From: Euprymna scolopes
Taxonomy: Eukaryota; Mollusca; Cephalopoda; Sepiida; Sepiolidae
DNA length: 63,906 bases
Reading direction: 5' to 3'
Assembly: GCA_024364805.1 (NCBI GenBank)
Contig: CM044498.1
Span: forward strand, 128,529,417 to 128,593,322
The notes beneath the pieces are model-generated. The model was not told the origin of the DNA. It ran no database searches and saw only the letters and a list, made by a program, of their open reading frames with translations. The stretch's first letter is position 1. Every line of letters starts with the position of its first letter. The position numbers and the translations under genes were made by a program. Positions 25,476 to 40,520 of the stretch are shown one piece after another.

Positions 25476-26228
25476 ACCTGTTTTTTTTTTTGGAGCAGAT
25501 TTGCCGTTTAGTTGTACAAATATCCTCAAACCAGGTAATCACTAAAAGGGACTTTTAAAAGTCGTCACCTGTATCGAGCAAAAGTTTAAAACCGCCGATT
25601 ATATGCCAGCCTACGTCATGGTAACATATATTGAGTGAGTTCCTAACAGTATTTTGTATAGTCGTTTTTTAGTTTAAACTCATTTTCCCCAAATTCTCCC
25701 AAACTTAACGTGTTCGATACAGTCTGCCGCCATTTGTATTTTTCAGATATACCGATAAACATTGAATGTTTTGAACCGATTATACATTACATAAAAATAC
25801 TAAAAAAATGATCCAATTAGGTGGAAACGTAAGTTACTTTACCTTTTCTTTCATTTATTCGATTTTGGACAACTTTTTTGAATCTGTGTATTGTAACCCC
25901 CTCCTCCCACCATCAACCAAATATTAATTACTAACTCACATTTTTGTAAAACAACAACAACAAAAAAAACATTTAGCGTGTCAACATTTTTGCTACGTTC
26001 GGCTTCATCCACTGATTGTTGGTCAAGTCCAAACAATGAATGATTGACAGAAACTCCCGAGGATCCAGATCAAATTCTGCAAGAGTACCATTTTTTTTAA
26101 TTTTCGCATTCTGTTTAACTTTTGCAGTTGATTGATGTACTAATATAAGAAACATGCATTTTCTCTTTTTATTTAATTTTTCCATTACACCAAATTGAGC
26201 CACTGCAACGCGTGGCAGGGTACAGCTA

Positions 26229-26229
<1 letters not shown>
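25476..26229 (+). mobile_element. Helitron-like 3' region
   Basis: The terminus GCAACGCGTGGCAGGGTACA followed by CTAG (26226-26229) and T resembles the ends at 53262 and 62197: a short stem (CTGC with GCAG) then CTAG. The 5' boundary is not visible, so the start given is only the edge of the neighbouring element. A minus-strand frame at 25973-26203 crosses the region but is not a recognised protein. Confidence 0.45.

Positions 26230-26312
<83 letters not shown>
26230..26312. repeat. (TA)n microsatellite
   Basis: About 41 perfect TA units lying exactly between the Helitron-like CTAG end and the mariner relic. Confidence 0.97.
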
Positions 26313-26314
<2 letters not shown>

Positions 26315-26745
26315 GTCACCATCTTGGCTTTTAATTTTTTTTTTTTGCGCAGGATGTTGTCGAGATGCTTTATAAAGTTACAATCGGCGGGTGAGAGTTC
26401 CGGTGAATCTGGCAGATGAGGCAGAATCTCGTAGTACAATTTGTTCAGCTACTTTCCGGTAAGTTGGCGAGCGTTGTCATGGAGGAGAATCAGTACCTAA
26501 TCGTAGTGTTCGGATTACCAGACGCTGTTAAAGTAAGACCGGCTACAATTCACCAAAAAATGACGTTTTGTCCAATTTCGGATTTGGCGTGCGTTGTGGA
26601 GTTGCTCTGGCATACATCCCTGTGCTGAACGTCGCCAGTTGTAGAGGATCCAGTTCTTATCACACTTCAGAATCCGCTCAGGAAATGGGTCGTTTTTTTA
26701 TGCAGAAATACTGCAGAAGACACCACCAAACGACGATTTTTTTTT
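26313..26745 (-). mobile_element. mariner transposase relic
   Basis: Minus-strand catalytic-domain pieces of a true mariner, in order: KNDPFPERILKCDKNWILYN near 26690-26640 (canonical RIVTGDEKWILYDN, first catalytic Asp kept), RRSAQ, then LLHDNARQ near 26490-26465 (second Asp kept), then ILPHLPDSPELSPAD and NFIKHLDNILR at 26440-26345 (canonical PHPPYSPDLAPTDYHFF, third Asp kept). Frames change and an in-frame stop follows the HDNARQLTGK block. The C-terminus is cut off by the TA tract. It is a dead copy. Confidence 0.8.
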
Positions 26746-27508
26746 AAATTATCGTTCAATTTGCATTTGTATACCTTCTAAAGCGTTCCTACCGTGATAA
26801 AATAGATAAGTATCATATTTACTTAAAATTAATTTATTGACAAAATCTAAATTTATGCAGAAAAAGTATTTATTTCGTAAAAACGTAACTGAACGACTGA
26901 TTCTTATAGAGTTACTTCCTGATATAATTCCTCAATTATTGCCCCAATTACTTGTTTTTGATATTTCTAAAGGGATCGGTGCATAATTTTAAATCATTTT
27001 TAATCAATTTGTTAGCTCGCATAAAAAACTGTTGAAAACCATGACCTGTTTATCCATAGTATTTCAACGATACAACATCTCTAAATATTAAATTATACTT
27101 CGTTCTTTTTTTAAGTTTGCGTTCTGATAGCTATACCGCTATTCGCCTATTTTCCTCTTTTACATTTTATTCTACATTGTATTGTTGTGTGCTCTTGCAG
27201 GTGATAGGAGGCAAGGTTATGGTTTTTTTTTATGTTACACTTTCATACAACTAAGTTGAATATGTTTACTTAATTCTTATTTTATATGGGAGATAATCTC
27301 GGTCTAACCTTTAGCAATTAAATACATAAACAGAACTTCGTGCCACTTATTTCAGATTACGGTATTTGATCCATTTACATTCCTTGATAATTCAGATAGA
27401 ATGTCTATGACTAATCGTTTCCCGGTTATATTTTTGTTCATAGTTGACACTATACACACATGTACACATGCTTTATCCGGAATCTCTAAAATTACTAAAA
27501 CTATTCAA

Positions 27509-27510
<2 letters not shown>
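26746..27510. other. gene-free stretch
   Basis: No supported feature was found. Confidence 0.5.
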
Positions 27511-27593
<83 letters not shown>

Positions 27594-27800
27594 TACACAC
27601 ATATATATACATACATATATATAAATATATATACATATATATATATTCACATATATACACGCTATATGTTTGTATATATACATACATATATATACGCGCT
27701 CTATATACACGCTATATTATATATATATATATATTTATAAATATACACCATTATATATATGTATGTGCATACATTAAGATGTATATATGTATATGTGTGT
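27511..27800. repeat. TA/TATACA compound microsatellite
   Basis: Pure TA to about 27586, then TACA, CACA and GTAT variants to about 27800, including two similar 'ATATATACACGCTATAT' pieces. Confidence 0.95.
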
Positions 27801-28497
27801 ACGTATGTATCTGATGCTACCAGGTGAGAATGTCTATTAGCTTCCTGAGACGATATTAATGTTCTTTTTGTTTTTCTATTCTCTTTTAATTATGTTCTAC
27901 AAAACCAAAAACAAAAACAACAACCCCCTTCCCCCGCTGCCCCTTTTTTTCTTCCCCAACTGGCACTGTCAGTGGGGCATTAGAATACACCGACTGCCCC
28001 TTGCAGAGAGTAAAATTATCTCAATGGGGTCACCTGTTGACTGTAGGTGGCAACCTGTAATGCCTAAGGACGAGAGCCTGGTGGTTGAGCAAATTATGTT
28101 TAAGGTCCTATTAAAGCATAAGGTGAAACACGGTGCAACAAACCACTTTGTCCCTTACCTGAGTTAAGACAGGAAGTTGGATAGGCCAGATCCAAGCATT
28201 GGGTTGGTCATGACTAGCACTAAATTAGACAAACACAACAAGAAAATACGATCACGCTCCACACATTATGCAAAAAACTGATTTAATAAGCGGTGGCTGA
28301 AGGGTCAATAAACTTGCTGAAGAATGGATAAAACTGGGCTGACAACCAACATATTTTCTAGAAATTAGGCTATTTATAAGGACTAAGGAAACACAGAGGC
28401 ATGTGTCCATCAGCAGAAAGAGTATACTTCTCCTGTACCCTTTTTGGGTTGAGGCGAATGGACCCCCCAACACATCCCAAATAGGGCTCCGAGGCGA

Positions 28498-29270
28498 GTG
28501 AGGAGCAGGAGAAATGAAAAATTACAAATATATAAATGGCAATTAAAAAAAACTAAAAAAAGAAACCATTCTCAAGTTTCAGACACATCTTGTTCAGATT
28601 CAGAAACAGAATCACAAAAACCAAAATATTGTTCAAAATCTACCTTGTTCATAATTATTGAATCTACCGATAGAGAACCGATAACAACAGGGTATTCTGT
28701 CAAAATAGAGAAAATATTCTCAAGTATCAAACCAAAAATGGTCAGAAAACTAAATAAGGATACACTATTAGTGGAAGTAGAAAATAAAAAAAACATATAA
28801 CAGAAATCTTAACATGGAGACCTTTTAATAACCAAAAAGTAAAAATCTATCCCAACAAAACGTTGAATATTAGTAAAGGAGTAATCAGGAGTTTCGAACT
28901 ATCACCGTGTTCCTTGGAAGAAATTAAAAATTAACTTAAATATCAAAATGTCATCGATGTAAAAAGGATGCAAATTAAAAAATATGGTGAAACCATCGAT
29001 ACAAACTCCTATATGCTAACAATTAATATCCATCAAATTCCAAGTAATATTAAAATATGATACGAAAAAAATAAATACACACCAAACCCTCTCAGATGCT
29101 ACAATTGTCAAAGGTACGGACACCATCGAGACCAGGGCACACGCTCTCCAGTATGCATGTGTAGAGGAAACGAGGTCCATACATATTTCCAAAAAGAGCC
29201 AAAATGTATTAACTGCCACAAAGGCCATGGTGCAAATTCAAAAGAATGTGATAAATGAAAGAAATTATTA
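28498..29270 (+). pseudogene. LINE ORF1 (zinc-knuckle nucleic-acid-binding protein)
   Basis: The first 100 codons (28498-28800) are open and Lys/Ser-rich (DTSCSDSETESQK), then frames change. Near 29090 the sequence reads NPLRCYNCQRYGHH, and near 29206-29252 KCINCHKGHGANSKECDK, both in the style of ORF1 CCHC knuckles (CxxC, then H, then C). One knuckle has lost its last cysteine. ORF1 proteins bind the element's RNA. Several stops and frame changes make this copy inactive. Long minus-strand frames here are only its antisense. Confidence 0.75.
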
Positions 29271-29746
29271 AAATAAAATATACAAAAAATATAACCTTCC
29301 AAGAAGTTTGTATCCTAGCCTGACATATAAAATACTCAAAAATAACAAACAAGCAGCATACCAGAGGACAACCTAACCAAACAACAAAAGCAGACCTATT
29401 AAACATCAAACCAGAAGAATCATGAAATTACTCAACGAAGTAAGCGAACTAATGGAAGAATTTAAAAAAAAAAAAACTATAAAACAAATACACAACGAAA
29501 ATAAAGATTACAAAACTGAACAAAACTCCCTAAACAAAAAAAATAGAACCAAAAAACCGAAAATCTCAAATGAAATCAAACACAGGAAAAGAAAAAAAAA
29601 CTCACCAAATGAAAACAACCCCCCCTAAACAAACCAAACGAAACATCACCTAATAAAACGAAAACTAAAGGAAAAACAATTAACAACCCAAGATCTAGAC
29701 CCTAATCAACCTCAATAGGAGGAAACAAAATAGGATACTGGAGGTC

Positions 29747-29980
29747 ATGGAGGTAGAAGATAAAACACAGAAGAATAATAAAACAAAACCTAAAACCAAT
29801 CACCGAGCATGGGAGAAAATAATCCAATGGAACTGTCGTGGTTTGAAAGAAAATATGAATGAACTACAGCTGTTAATTACACAGAAACAACCTATAATAA
29901 GCTGGCTTCAACAAAACTTTCTGAAACACGACACCATCACAATCAAGAAGTTGCAATCCCTCAACTAAACCCGGAATTCC
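29747..29980 (+). pseudogene. LINE ORF2, apurinic endonuclease N-terminus
   Basis: About 74 open codons ending at a stop at 29966-29968. The stretch [19 protein letters not shown] then [12 protein letters not shown] is the classic start of the APE-type endonuclease (canonical I-WNCRGL, then LQET-L). In the usual LQETFL motif the catalytic Glu is here Gln. The rest of the endonuclease and all of the RT are missing. Confidence 0.8.
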
Positions 29981-30030
29981 GGAGGCAACACCTCAGGGGG
30001 GATGTCGATTCTGATTCGAAACGTGTTTTC

Positions 30031-30135
<105 letters not shown>

Positions 30136-30184
30136 GAGAAAGATAAAGAGAGGGAGAGAAAATAGAGAGATAGAGAGATAGATA

Positions 30185-31373
30185 TAGTATTTTGTCAGTC
30201 TGTCTGTTTGTAGGTTTCAGAGACATACGTAAGATAATCGATGTCCATAAAATTTTGTTGGGACCTTTGGTGTATAAAACAGCATACATAGTCTTATATT
30301 ATATGTTTGAAGAGCAGTAAGACATTAATGAGGAGTTTACAGGATTAGATACCATTACAACGCATTTACTGTTGTGGTGTTCATAATATGGCTGGTTATT
30401 TTTAACGCAAAATAACTGTTTCCTAGAGAGTTATACACATACTATTTAATGCATATGTGAACCCACAGTTAACCATATTGAACATACATTCTGTGTAAAG
30501 CCATATATTTCAATACATTTTCATTAACAATTACAGGGGCCATTTATAGTTATATGACCTTTGAATAAAGTTCTAAAGATATAAAACAGATGAAAATTAA
30601 AATTCATATGTAAAGTAAACTTTACAGTTGGATGTGGGAAAGTAGAAATATATGAAAGCGTTTGCGAGAGTAAATCGTTGTCTGAAACGTACGATGAAGC
30701 TTAAACATATACAATTGAATAAAAAAATGGCATGCAGTAACATCGTTATTGATATGACTTAGAGACAAATTAAATATATAAACCAATTGTACTTTATATA
30801 GACCGCTTTAAGCTTACGATGTTTTATCTCGTTTATGCTTCCCGTATTTTCGTGGATGGAATTAGAAACATAAATCCTTATAGAATGATGACCCTCAAAA
30901 AAATAAAAATAAACATAACACATTATCAGCAGTTAATAATAATAAAAAAAATGGATACATTTATTTAATCAGGTATATTTTAGTGATTAACCGGACGAAA
31001 TCATCCGCGATGATAAGCATTAGAGTCTGCAACACGTTGCTGGAGGAAAAATAAATCTACCCTTCATTTTCACAGAGTGCCAGATAAGGAATATGTAGAT
31101 TACGGCGGTAATTTATTTATTTTATGGAATAAATACCTTGCTCTGCAAAGTTTTATTCCCATTTTTTCTACATAAGAATTATTACTGTGAGTCGTTGGCA
31201 ATGGTCTTGCAATCTGCCCTTACGTATTCCGTGTCTTTATAGAAATAATTAAAGTTTGAATGTTATCAGAGAATTGCGTTCCAACAATATCAATCTGATT
31301 CCTTTGAAATAGATGAATGATGCTCAATAGAATATGTTTTTTTTTTGTTTTCAAGTCGAGTTCTATTTAAGTC
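30185..31373. other. gene-free stretch
   Basis: No coding region or element recognised. Confidence 0.5.
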
Positions 31374-31768
31374 ATAGTTGAGACCCTAAAAGGTACTACC
31401 ACTGCAGAGTTGACCTGGGAGTTATAGCAATTACAGAGTGGGTTCACACTCCTCAAAGCCCGCAAGCTGGGGCCTCTCCATTGAGTTTATTTTAAGGTCA
31501 TATCCAGGGTTTTCGGTATAGGAAAATTACATGATAGAATCATTTCCAGAAACAGAAATCAGATATACATTTAGTCATTTTCTCTTTAATCTAACTGATG
31601 TACTAGTGCCACTATTGATCACATTGTATGGTTCTGGATATGACCTTAAACTATATCCAGTGGTGAGGTCCCAGCTTTTCGGGCTTTGGGGAGTGTGAAG
31701 CCAACCTTTATATACCATTGCTCCCAGGTCCACTCTGACCCGGACTGGTAGTACAACTATGGCGTAAA
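31374..31768. mobile_element. short foldback element, about 395 bp
   Basis: Left arm 31374-31522 and the reverse complement of 31628-31768 match over about 145 bases. Shared blocks are TCATAGTTG, GTACTACCA, GACCTGGGAG, TTCACACTCC, AAAGCCCG, AGCTGGG(G/A)CCTC and TTTAAGGTCATATCCAG. A 100-base unmatched middle separates the arms. No protein is encoded. It looks like a MITE; the parent family is unknown. Confidence 0.75.
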
Positions 31769-33261
31769 TAGAAACCGGCATGAAAACAACAAATATAATT
31801 TATTCAAAAAAGATTCTTCAAAATCTTTGGAGTCAGCATTAAATAATCCGAAAAGGGTTGATATGCCGTAAAACAAAACAATCAAACATCACCATCATAT
31901 TGTAGCTCAAGAAAAAACAAGTTCGATTATTTTTTATGATTCTTTGTGTATTGTTTTACTGTGAACTTTAATAACGACAAAGGGGACCAAATTGATTTCC
32001 TTGCGAAATATACGCTTATATATTGAGGTTAGATAAAGTTTACTATCTGGATGTATGTAACAAAAGTTAAGAAGCAGGAAGCCTATAAATAAATTAGCAT
32101 CGTAAGCAGTATCACATAAATTTGAGATTTTGCTTGGCAAATATCAGAAAACTTAGGTGATTTAAGAGACCGCACGACGCTAAATAGGTTTAAGTTAGAA
32201 TATTTTCCAGGTGTTTCGTTATTGTTGGAGCTTTGCTATAAGCAAAACATGTTCATTCATGTATCTATTGCAACATCGTTTACTGAACGTTGAAAGTATG
32301 TTCTTAGTTATGAGTTTCATGCATCCGATTTCTTGTTGAGAAAACGTTTGCTTGAGAATATAATTGGGCAGAACTGCAATACTTTGTTTTTTGTTTATAT
32401 ATAAAATACTAAAGTTGTGCTTTGTAGCCCCTTTTAAAAGCTTTCATCGGTTAAATATATTTAGTTTATATGGCATAATAGTTGTGTTCAAGTTCGATTC
32501 TTTTTACATTTTCGTAACGTTCGCTCCTAATCTATCAGATACAAATATATAATTCTTGTTCACTCATATATAAATGTTAACTTGGGTGTTTGTTTATAAA
32601 TAGATTATAGTAAATTAGTTATATGCTATTTTATATTAAGATTACTATTTCTGGATGCATACTAAGTGAATTAAAATGAACATGGACTATACTTTGTAAT
32701 GCATTGTGGGGATTTTTGTATCGATAATAATATTAAAAATTTCTTCTATTTATTTCAAATAAAAACGCACCTTTTGTTCATATATGAGTCCTTGAATTGC
32801 ATTCATCTAGCATATTATCATAGTTTTATACACATTGATTTTAATTAATTCCGTATTAGTTTTTTTTCCGTTGTCTCTAGTGAACTATTACGTGTAATTA
32901 TATTCATGGAGATACTCTATATGGTTTATAATTACGTAAAAATATTATCGTAAACACAAACATATTTCAATATATGTTTATTTATGTGTATACATATATA
33001 TATATATATATATATTTGTTTTAATAAATTCCCTTCCAAACCCTCTATTATTTTTTGTCTACAGACATTAAACTTAATATAAAGGTATTCGAACCGATGT
33101 AAACCTTTTATGTGAATTTTAGTCCAGGAAAATCGGTGCAAATGTATGAAAATCAAAGAAATTGGATTTTTCCAGAGAAGGCCTAAGACGGTATTACGAA
33201 TGTGCATGCATAACGTAATGTCTAGTGATTCATGTGTTTATTTTAACCTTGCAGCAAACGC
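31769..33261. other. gene-free stretch
   Basis: A short TA tract lies at about 32995-33015. Minus-strand frames at 31934-32140 and 32932-33207 have no recognisable family. Confidence 0.5.
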
Positions 33262-33348
33262 TTCTTCATAGCTCAGACATTAACGGCAAATGTAAATATA
33301 AATCGTAAATTAAACGTTTTTGTTTCGATTCTCGGTGGTGGCGCACGA
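33262..33348 (+). repeat. tRNA-like (SINE-head?) sequence
   Basis: An A-box-like TAGCTCAG at 33269-33276 and a B-box-like GTTTCGATTCTCGG at 33322-33335 have the order and orientation of an internal Pol III promoter. The spacing (about 50 bases) is wide and no cloverleaf closes, so this is at most a decayed tRNA-derived repeat. Confidence 0.3.
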
Positions 33349-34862
33349 GTTATTTTTATTTATTTATTTATTTACTTTTTCAATCATTACTAAATATTTG
33401 ATCAAATATACTATAATAACTACGAAATGTGTATCAATCAAAATATCATATTAAAGTGTACGTTACAACTAAACAATGCCTGTCACACTGCTAGTTTAAT
33501 AATAAAACACCATATTTGTTCTTCTTGATAAAGAAATTTCCATATTTTCTCCGTAAACAAAGTTGTGATCGTGTAATTTTTTAAATGGCAATGGGTTTAA
33601 AAATCCTCGTAAAAATTAAATGAAACTGCGGCACGATACCTAATGCAGGTTTACCCATATTTCTCCGAACAGGTAATTTTTCCTGAGAGTATGACATTTT
33701 AAAGCGCTCCCTGTCCGTTAGTATATGGACTTCATGAGAAATGATAACTTCATGTTTTTTTTTTCGGCTACAGAAGGGAAGTTTCGACGTTGCCATATAT
33801 CCAGTGGCTGTCATTTCCAAATTAACCAGCAATCTTATGCTGAGAAAAATCGAGTTTGTTTAATATACATTATAACTTATATTCAGATAGATGTTCCATA
33901 AATGTTGAATGTAATATATATGATAGTTAATTGCAGATTTTAGAATTGAGATGATTGTGTGAATAGTAGATATACCAGCAAATATCAACACATAAATATA
34001 ATGAACCTTATCTGAGTATACTTGCTGGAATTTCATAGAATTGATCATATCACTTCTTTTGGATATTGTTTCCAATGTCTAAATGGATCTCGATATGTGT
34101 CTACATAATTCTTTTCCTATCTGCTTAGATTTACACTTAAATTCATATTGCTAAACACATATTTCCAATCAAAACACCGTACGTATTTACGATGCCTATT
34201 TTATTTTAATCTGTAAATATAATTTTCTTCGTAATGTGCCAAGCGAATAAAAAATGGTACAAGTATTCCAGAATATTTTAAGTTCGTTTACTGTCATGAT
34301 TGCTAGTGTATTGTGTTTTCTAATATATAATGTTACTATTGTTTGTTTTTTAAATTATATTATAGTAATTATATTATTATAATTACTTAAAATGCATATA
34401 TGTATTTTAAGATTAATAATGTTATATAAATGTTGCATACTAACTCGAATTATTTATTGGCCCTTACGTCTATATCGAAGCATTTGCTCTGCAAATCCAC
34501 ACGAATATTTTTTTATAAAGTAAGACTTTCTGCACGTCATCTTTTTATACAACTGCTAATATTTGTCTATGCAGTGGTTGCGACACGAGACATGAGAGTA
34601 TACCTATAGTTTTTACATCATTTTTTTCTTAGATGCACGTCTTAACGGATGTGGTGTGTATCTTTCCCAGTAGATTAAACATACCTCCATATAGCAACTT
34701 TTACATTTCTATCCTCCTCGCTATATACCGCGCTAGTCTTTCAAAATCTGAACGCATATAATAATGGCTAGTCACTTCGTTGCTTTCTTTAGTTTGTTTG
34801 GCAGGAACCGGTGTGGCAATGGGATTATTCCGTATTATTGGAAGTATTATGAATTATTTTTA
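33349..34862. other. gene-free stretch
   Basis: An 83-codon minus-strand frame (33581-33832) and a 71-codon one (33860-34075) are unrecognised. Nothing else is supported. Confidence 0.5.
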
Positions 34863-35626
34863 CTAACAAAGTACTCCTTATTAACTGGGTTCAAAACAGC
34901 CTAGAGAAAATGGACCCTGATATATGAAAGTATGATACGTTATGAAAAGGAAGGGCCGAAAAGAGATAGCTTCCATTTTGGGGGGATCAACACCAAAGCA
35001 AAATATGATGAAAGTAAAAATTAAATAGATAAAGCCCATAATTTATTATACCACACCCGTTCACACTGAAACACTTATCACAATATTTTGTGGATCTATA
35101 TTAAAAACCATTGTTAAACTTTGTGACATATTTCCAATCTATGGAGATCAGGCGCGAACGACCACCCCGTAATTGTATTATACCATATGTCTTCAAACTG
35201 AAACAGAATTAGCAAAGTATACTTACGCAGATAGATATGAAAAGTCTTTATTAAGGTTTGTGTCAATTTCCATTCTATGGAGGTCAGGCGCGAACGCAGA
35301 CCCCACAATTTGATTATATCATCCCTTTTTAAGTTAAATCATACTCATCAAAGTATTCTTCTGTACATCTATATAAAAAAAAAATTGCAAATGCTTTTTT
35401 TTATTTTTTTATTTTTATTTCCATACTTTGTGGACCAGGCGCGAACGCAGACCGCATAATTTTAATGAACCAACGTTCTGCCAGATCAAACATACCCATC
35501 CCTGTGTCTCGATAATCTTCTATCATTATATGGAATCAGTTTTTTTTTTAATAGTCAACCACATAGGAGCCTATTCGTGACCAGACATACACGCATACAC
35601 GCACACATTCAGCTTTATATTATAGA
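34863..35626 (-). mobile_element. non-autonomous Helitron, copy B
   Basis: Reverse-orientation sister of copy A (21525-22264). On the minus strand it begins TCTATAATATAAAGCTGAAT at 35626 (preceded by A) and ends CCAGTTAATAAGGAGTACTTTG then TTAG at 34866-34863 (followed by T), so the CTAG end has mutated. It carries the same three ~140-bp internal units, centred near 35440, 35290 and 35150. The host junction A/T and the absence of a target duplication fit Helitron insertion. No gene is inside. Confidence 0.8.
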
Positions 35627-37396
<1,770 letters not shown>

Positions 37397-37719
37397 AATT
37401 TTCGTCTTGATATCTGCCAAAGACTATATTACACTATGAAATTGGTTTGTTTTCCTACTTTTTCTTCTTTTTTCTCTTCTTTCTTTATTTTTCTTGACAC
37501 ACATTCTACAGACATTCTTATGCATTGAATGACAACCATTATGAAAATAAAGTTTCATAAAATACTAAGACCAGCACTTTTTTTATTCCGTTATTTATAT
37601 AATTGTCTTACCAATTTCTATCTTCTGGAGTCCAAGTAATAAACTATATTAACCGTTTTAATTTACTGGAGTTACTCAGTCGAAAAATATTTTTTACAAA
37701 ATTACACACACTCACATCT

Positions 37720-37721
<2 letters not shown>

Positions 37722-37763
<42 letters not shown>

Positions 37764-37792
37764 GTGTGTGTATATATATATACATATATGGA
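37722..37792. repeat. (CA)n(TA)n microsatellite
   Basis: CA units, TA units, a short TG block and TA again. Confidence 0.95.
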
Positions 37793-38430
37793 TACTAAAA
37801 AGTTTATTGTATCGGGCAAAAATGACACCATCCACAAAAGAGCATTACTAAATGGAAAAAAAACATTAAACAAGTACTCATCAATAATCATTTTCCTAAT
37901 GACATGCTTGATGAACAAATTAAACGAATGTCACAATCCCTTTAAAAGGCTAATAATATTATTAGCTTACACCGCAATACAAGCTCCATCAATATATTTT
38001 AATCAAAATCAAATGACACCTTATTTCAGAATCGAGGAAAATGCAATTAAAAATATCATACGTAGATACTTGACGCCTTTTTACAGTAATTCTAAAATTA
38101 GATTTGTTATTTTCTACAAGAAGTTTAGAAAACAACACCGTGTGTTTAGAAACAATTCCTTACCGGCTATAAAATATATTGTAACAACCCAATGCAGTGT
38201 GCAAATTCAAATGCTCTATGGGAGAATGTAACTCCGAAAATAATACATACATTGGGCATACAACGGCAACATTGTCCATGCGAATAACCATGCATCTAAA
38301 TAATAATAATGCTATATACAAAACATTTGATAAAAGAACATAACTCAAACCTTAGAATGGTCCTCTTCGACAACATAAATATTATACAATATGAGATTAA
38401 CATTAAACAATAGAAAATTCTTCAAGTGTC
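37793..38430 (+). mobile_element. Penelope-like element fragment (linker and GIY-YIG)
   Basis: The plus strand encodes the segment that follows the RT in Penelope-like elements: a linker (YLTPFYSNSKIRFVIFYKKF within 37990-38130) and a GIY-YIG endonuclease piece reading TYIGHTTATLSMRITMHLN near 38250-38308. In the family this endonuclease nicks the target DNA so the RT can prime. The piece is decayed, with several breaks, and lacks the RT core. No ends were found. It starts right after a CA/TA microsatellite. Confidence 0.6.
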
Positions 38431-39239
38431 AAGAACATTTATGATTAATTTTTTTTTTAAATAAAGTCAACGTTTAAAATCAAGTAAACGGGGCGAAGAG
38501 AATAAAAAATGAAAGAAAAAAAACTGGGCAAGTCAGCTAACTTCTTTCGCCCTCGCTTTATCAATTATCATTATTTGCGACGGATTTGAGAGAAAAAAAA
38601 AACATGAATGGGAATCGAAAATATGTAGAAATTAAAAAATCGTTTCGTTACGTTATGTATGTGAAAAAAATGGGGCAAAGCGATTGAAATACAGCAACGT
38701 CATATTACACGAAGATCCAAGAGACTAATCACGCTCAACCCCAGGAGGCATTCTTTCTGCTTACAGAGGGAAGACCTTCTCAACCGAAAGTGAACAGTCT
38801 CCAAGATCTTTAAATGAAATAATGAGCGAGCACGACTTACGATTGAAAAAGAATTCGTGCTAAAGTTCGCTGCACAAGATGATTTTTTTTATAAGGTGGT
38901 CAGTAATTAAAGACCCGTATGTATTTGCAATTACTTCTTTAATTGGGTATGTCCGATGTCTCATTTTGTACGTACGTGTTATTGGACTATTTCATCCAAT
39001 CTTATTGTTCTTCGACCCCATGTAGCTGACACTGCAACTACATTCAAAATTGTAAATTACATTATTATTATGACGGTTGGGGTAGAACATCTTTTCGAGA
39101 AGATGGCATTAATGTTCTCGTAGAGAACAGAACACGTACATTTGAAACAAAGTAGCAATTTTCACTGTTGAGCTGATTAGCTTTGCAAATTTCCCGCGTA
39201 CTGTCACCATCCAAGGTAAGCGCAGATATACTGAACATT
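38431..39239. other. gene-free stretch between two Penelope fragments
   Basis: No coding signal was seen. Confidence 0.5.
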
Positions 39240-40520
39240 TATTACCCGTTTGAATTTTAGTTATACTTTTTCCCTTTGTATAACTGACCTAATCGTATTT
39301 TTGGAGAGGGTAGCAGTAATTATTTTTAATTCCTCATTCAATTTGGATTTTGAGAAGAAATATTTGCACCTGGGTGGTTATTTAGAGCCAAAATGTGTCG
39401 TCCACGTAGTGAAGATAAGGATTAATGGGTACAGAGAGCAATTGCTCTTCATGGAAACCTACGAAAATATTCGCCATTATCGAGACCAAAACCGATCCCA
39501 TCGACACACTTTCTATTTGCCGAGACATTACATCGTTGAAACTGAATTCAACAGATGTAGTGGCAGATTTTATCATCTCAACGAATACACTTTCAGAAAT
39601 TGGAGGACGCGATGTCTGACTACGATATAAAAAGTCTGTACAGATATCTATATGCTATGCAATCGGGGCGCAAGTAACCAGGTTGCTAATGTCGTAAAAA
39701 CACATGAATTTATTACCGGTTGCAAAGTATTTAAGATCCATTTTGCAATTTTACGCTATGATGCCTTACCATAGATACAATGAGCGTTAAGGGAATACCT
39801 ACTTTATGAGATTTCGGTAAACCATATAATCTAGGGCGGATCGATCCTGAGAGTATAATCTCATTAGATATTCTCGATGAAATTACACCAGTCCTAACGC
39901 ACTTGACTAATTTCTTTTGTAAATTTGGATTCTAAAGAGATTGTACGATTATGAGTTTCGACAGGCCCCATTTTTAGGAATTTATCCGTGACGTACAATA
40001 TGGTAGACATTTTGTCGACATAATCATGATTATCTAGAATTACAACCCCTGGAACTTTATATGGTCTAGTAATAATGAGTTATTTTTCCGTAGTCTTTTG
40101 ATAACTGAATAATGCTCTTTACGCCATTAAAAACACTGAATGGGAATTGGGTTACGTGCATAGCTATGGGCCAGATCGTTTAATATTGCTTTTAAATCCC
40201 TTACATTAATTTCAGAGACTGATGAAAGTTTATCTTCTTGGCATGGATGATTTCCAATTCGGAAAATACCTCTTCCCGTGTAACACCAGCTTATGGTATA
40301 CGCAAGTCTAACCCATGATCAAGTATTAATAGTTCAGAAGGAAAAAGGCCATGGAAAGATAGATATAAGGTGTTCTTGGCAATATTGGAATTAGTGGCAC
40401 ATCTAAACTTCTTGTGTATTAAATGCTGCAGTTTAGCGCTTAATTTATGAAGTAGTTTTTTTATGACCACGTAATTATGAAATTGCAATGTACTTAGCGA
40501 ACCGAATTTTAACAAAGCAC
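39240..40520 (-). mobile_element. Penelope-like element fragment (RT)
   Basis: Minus-strand pieces, in order: an N-terminal block near 40515-40291 in which LFPSELLILDHGLDL fits the conserved upstream region of Penelope RTs, then the RT core at 39576-39382 with QIESVSMGSVLVSIMANIF and YLHYVDDTF, the latter holding the catalytic Asp pair. 'MGS-L-ANIF' followed by 'YVDDTF' is diagnostic of Penelope RTs as opposed to LINEs. The copy is old and has several breaks. No GIY-YIG domain follows it on this strand. Confidence 0.65.

Noticed and set aside
29016-29409. Three minus-strand frames
   Set aside because: They are antisense to the zinc-knuckle region of the LINE ORF1.
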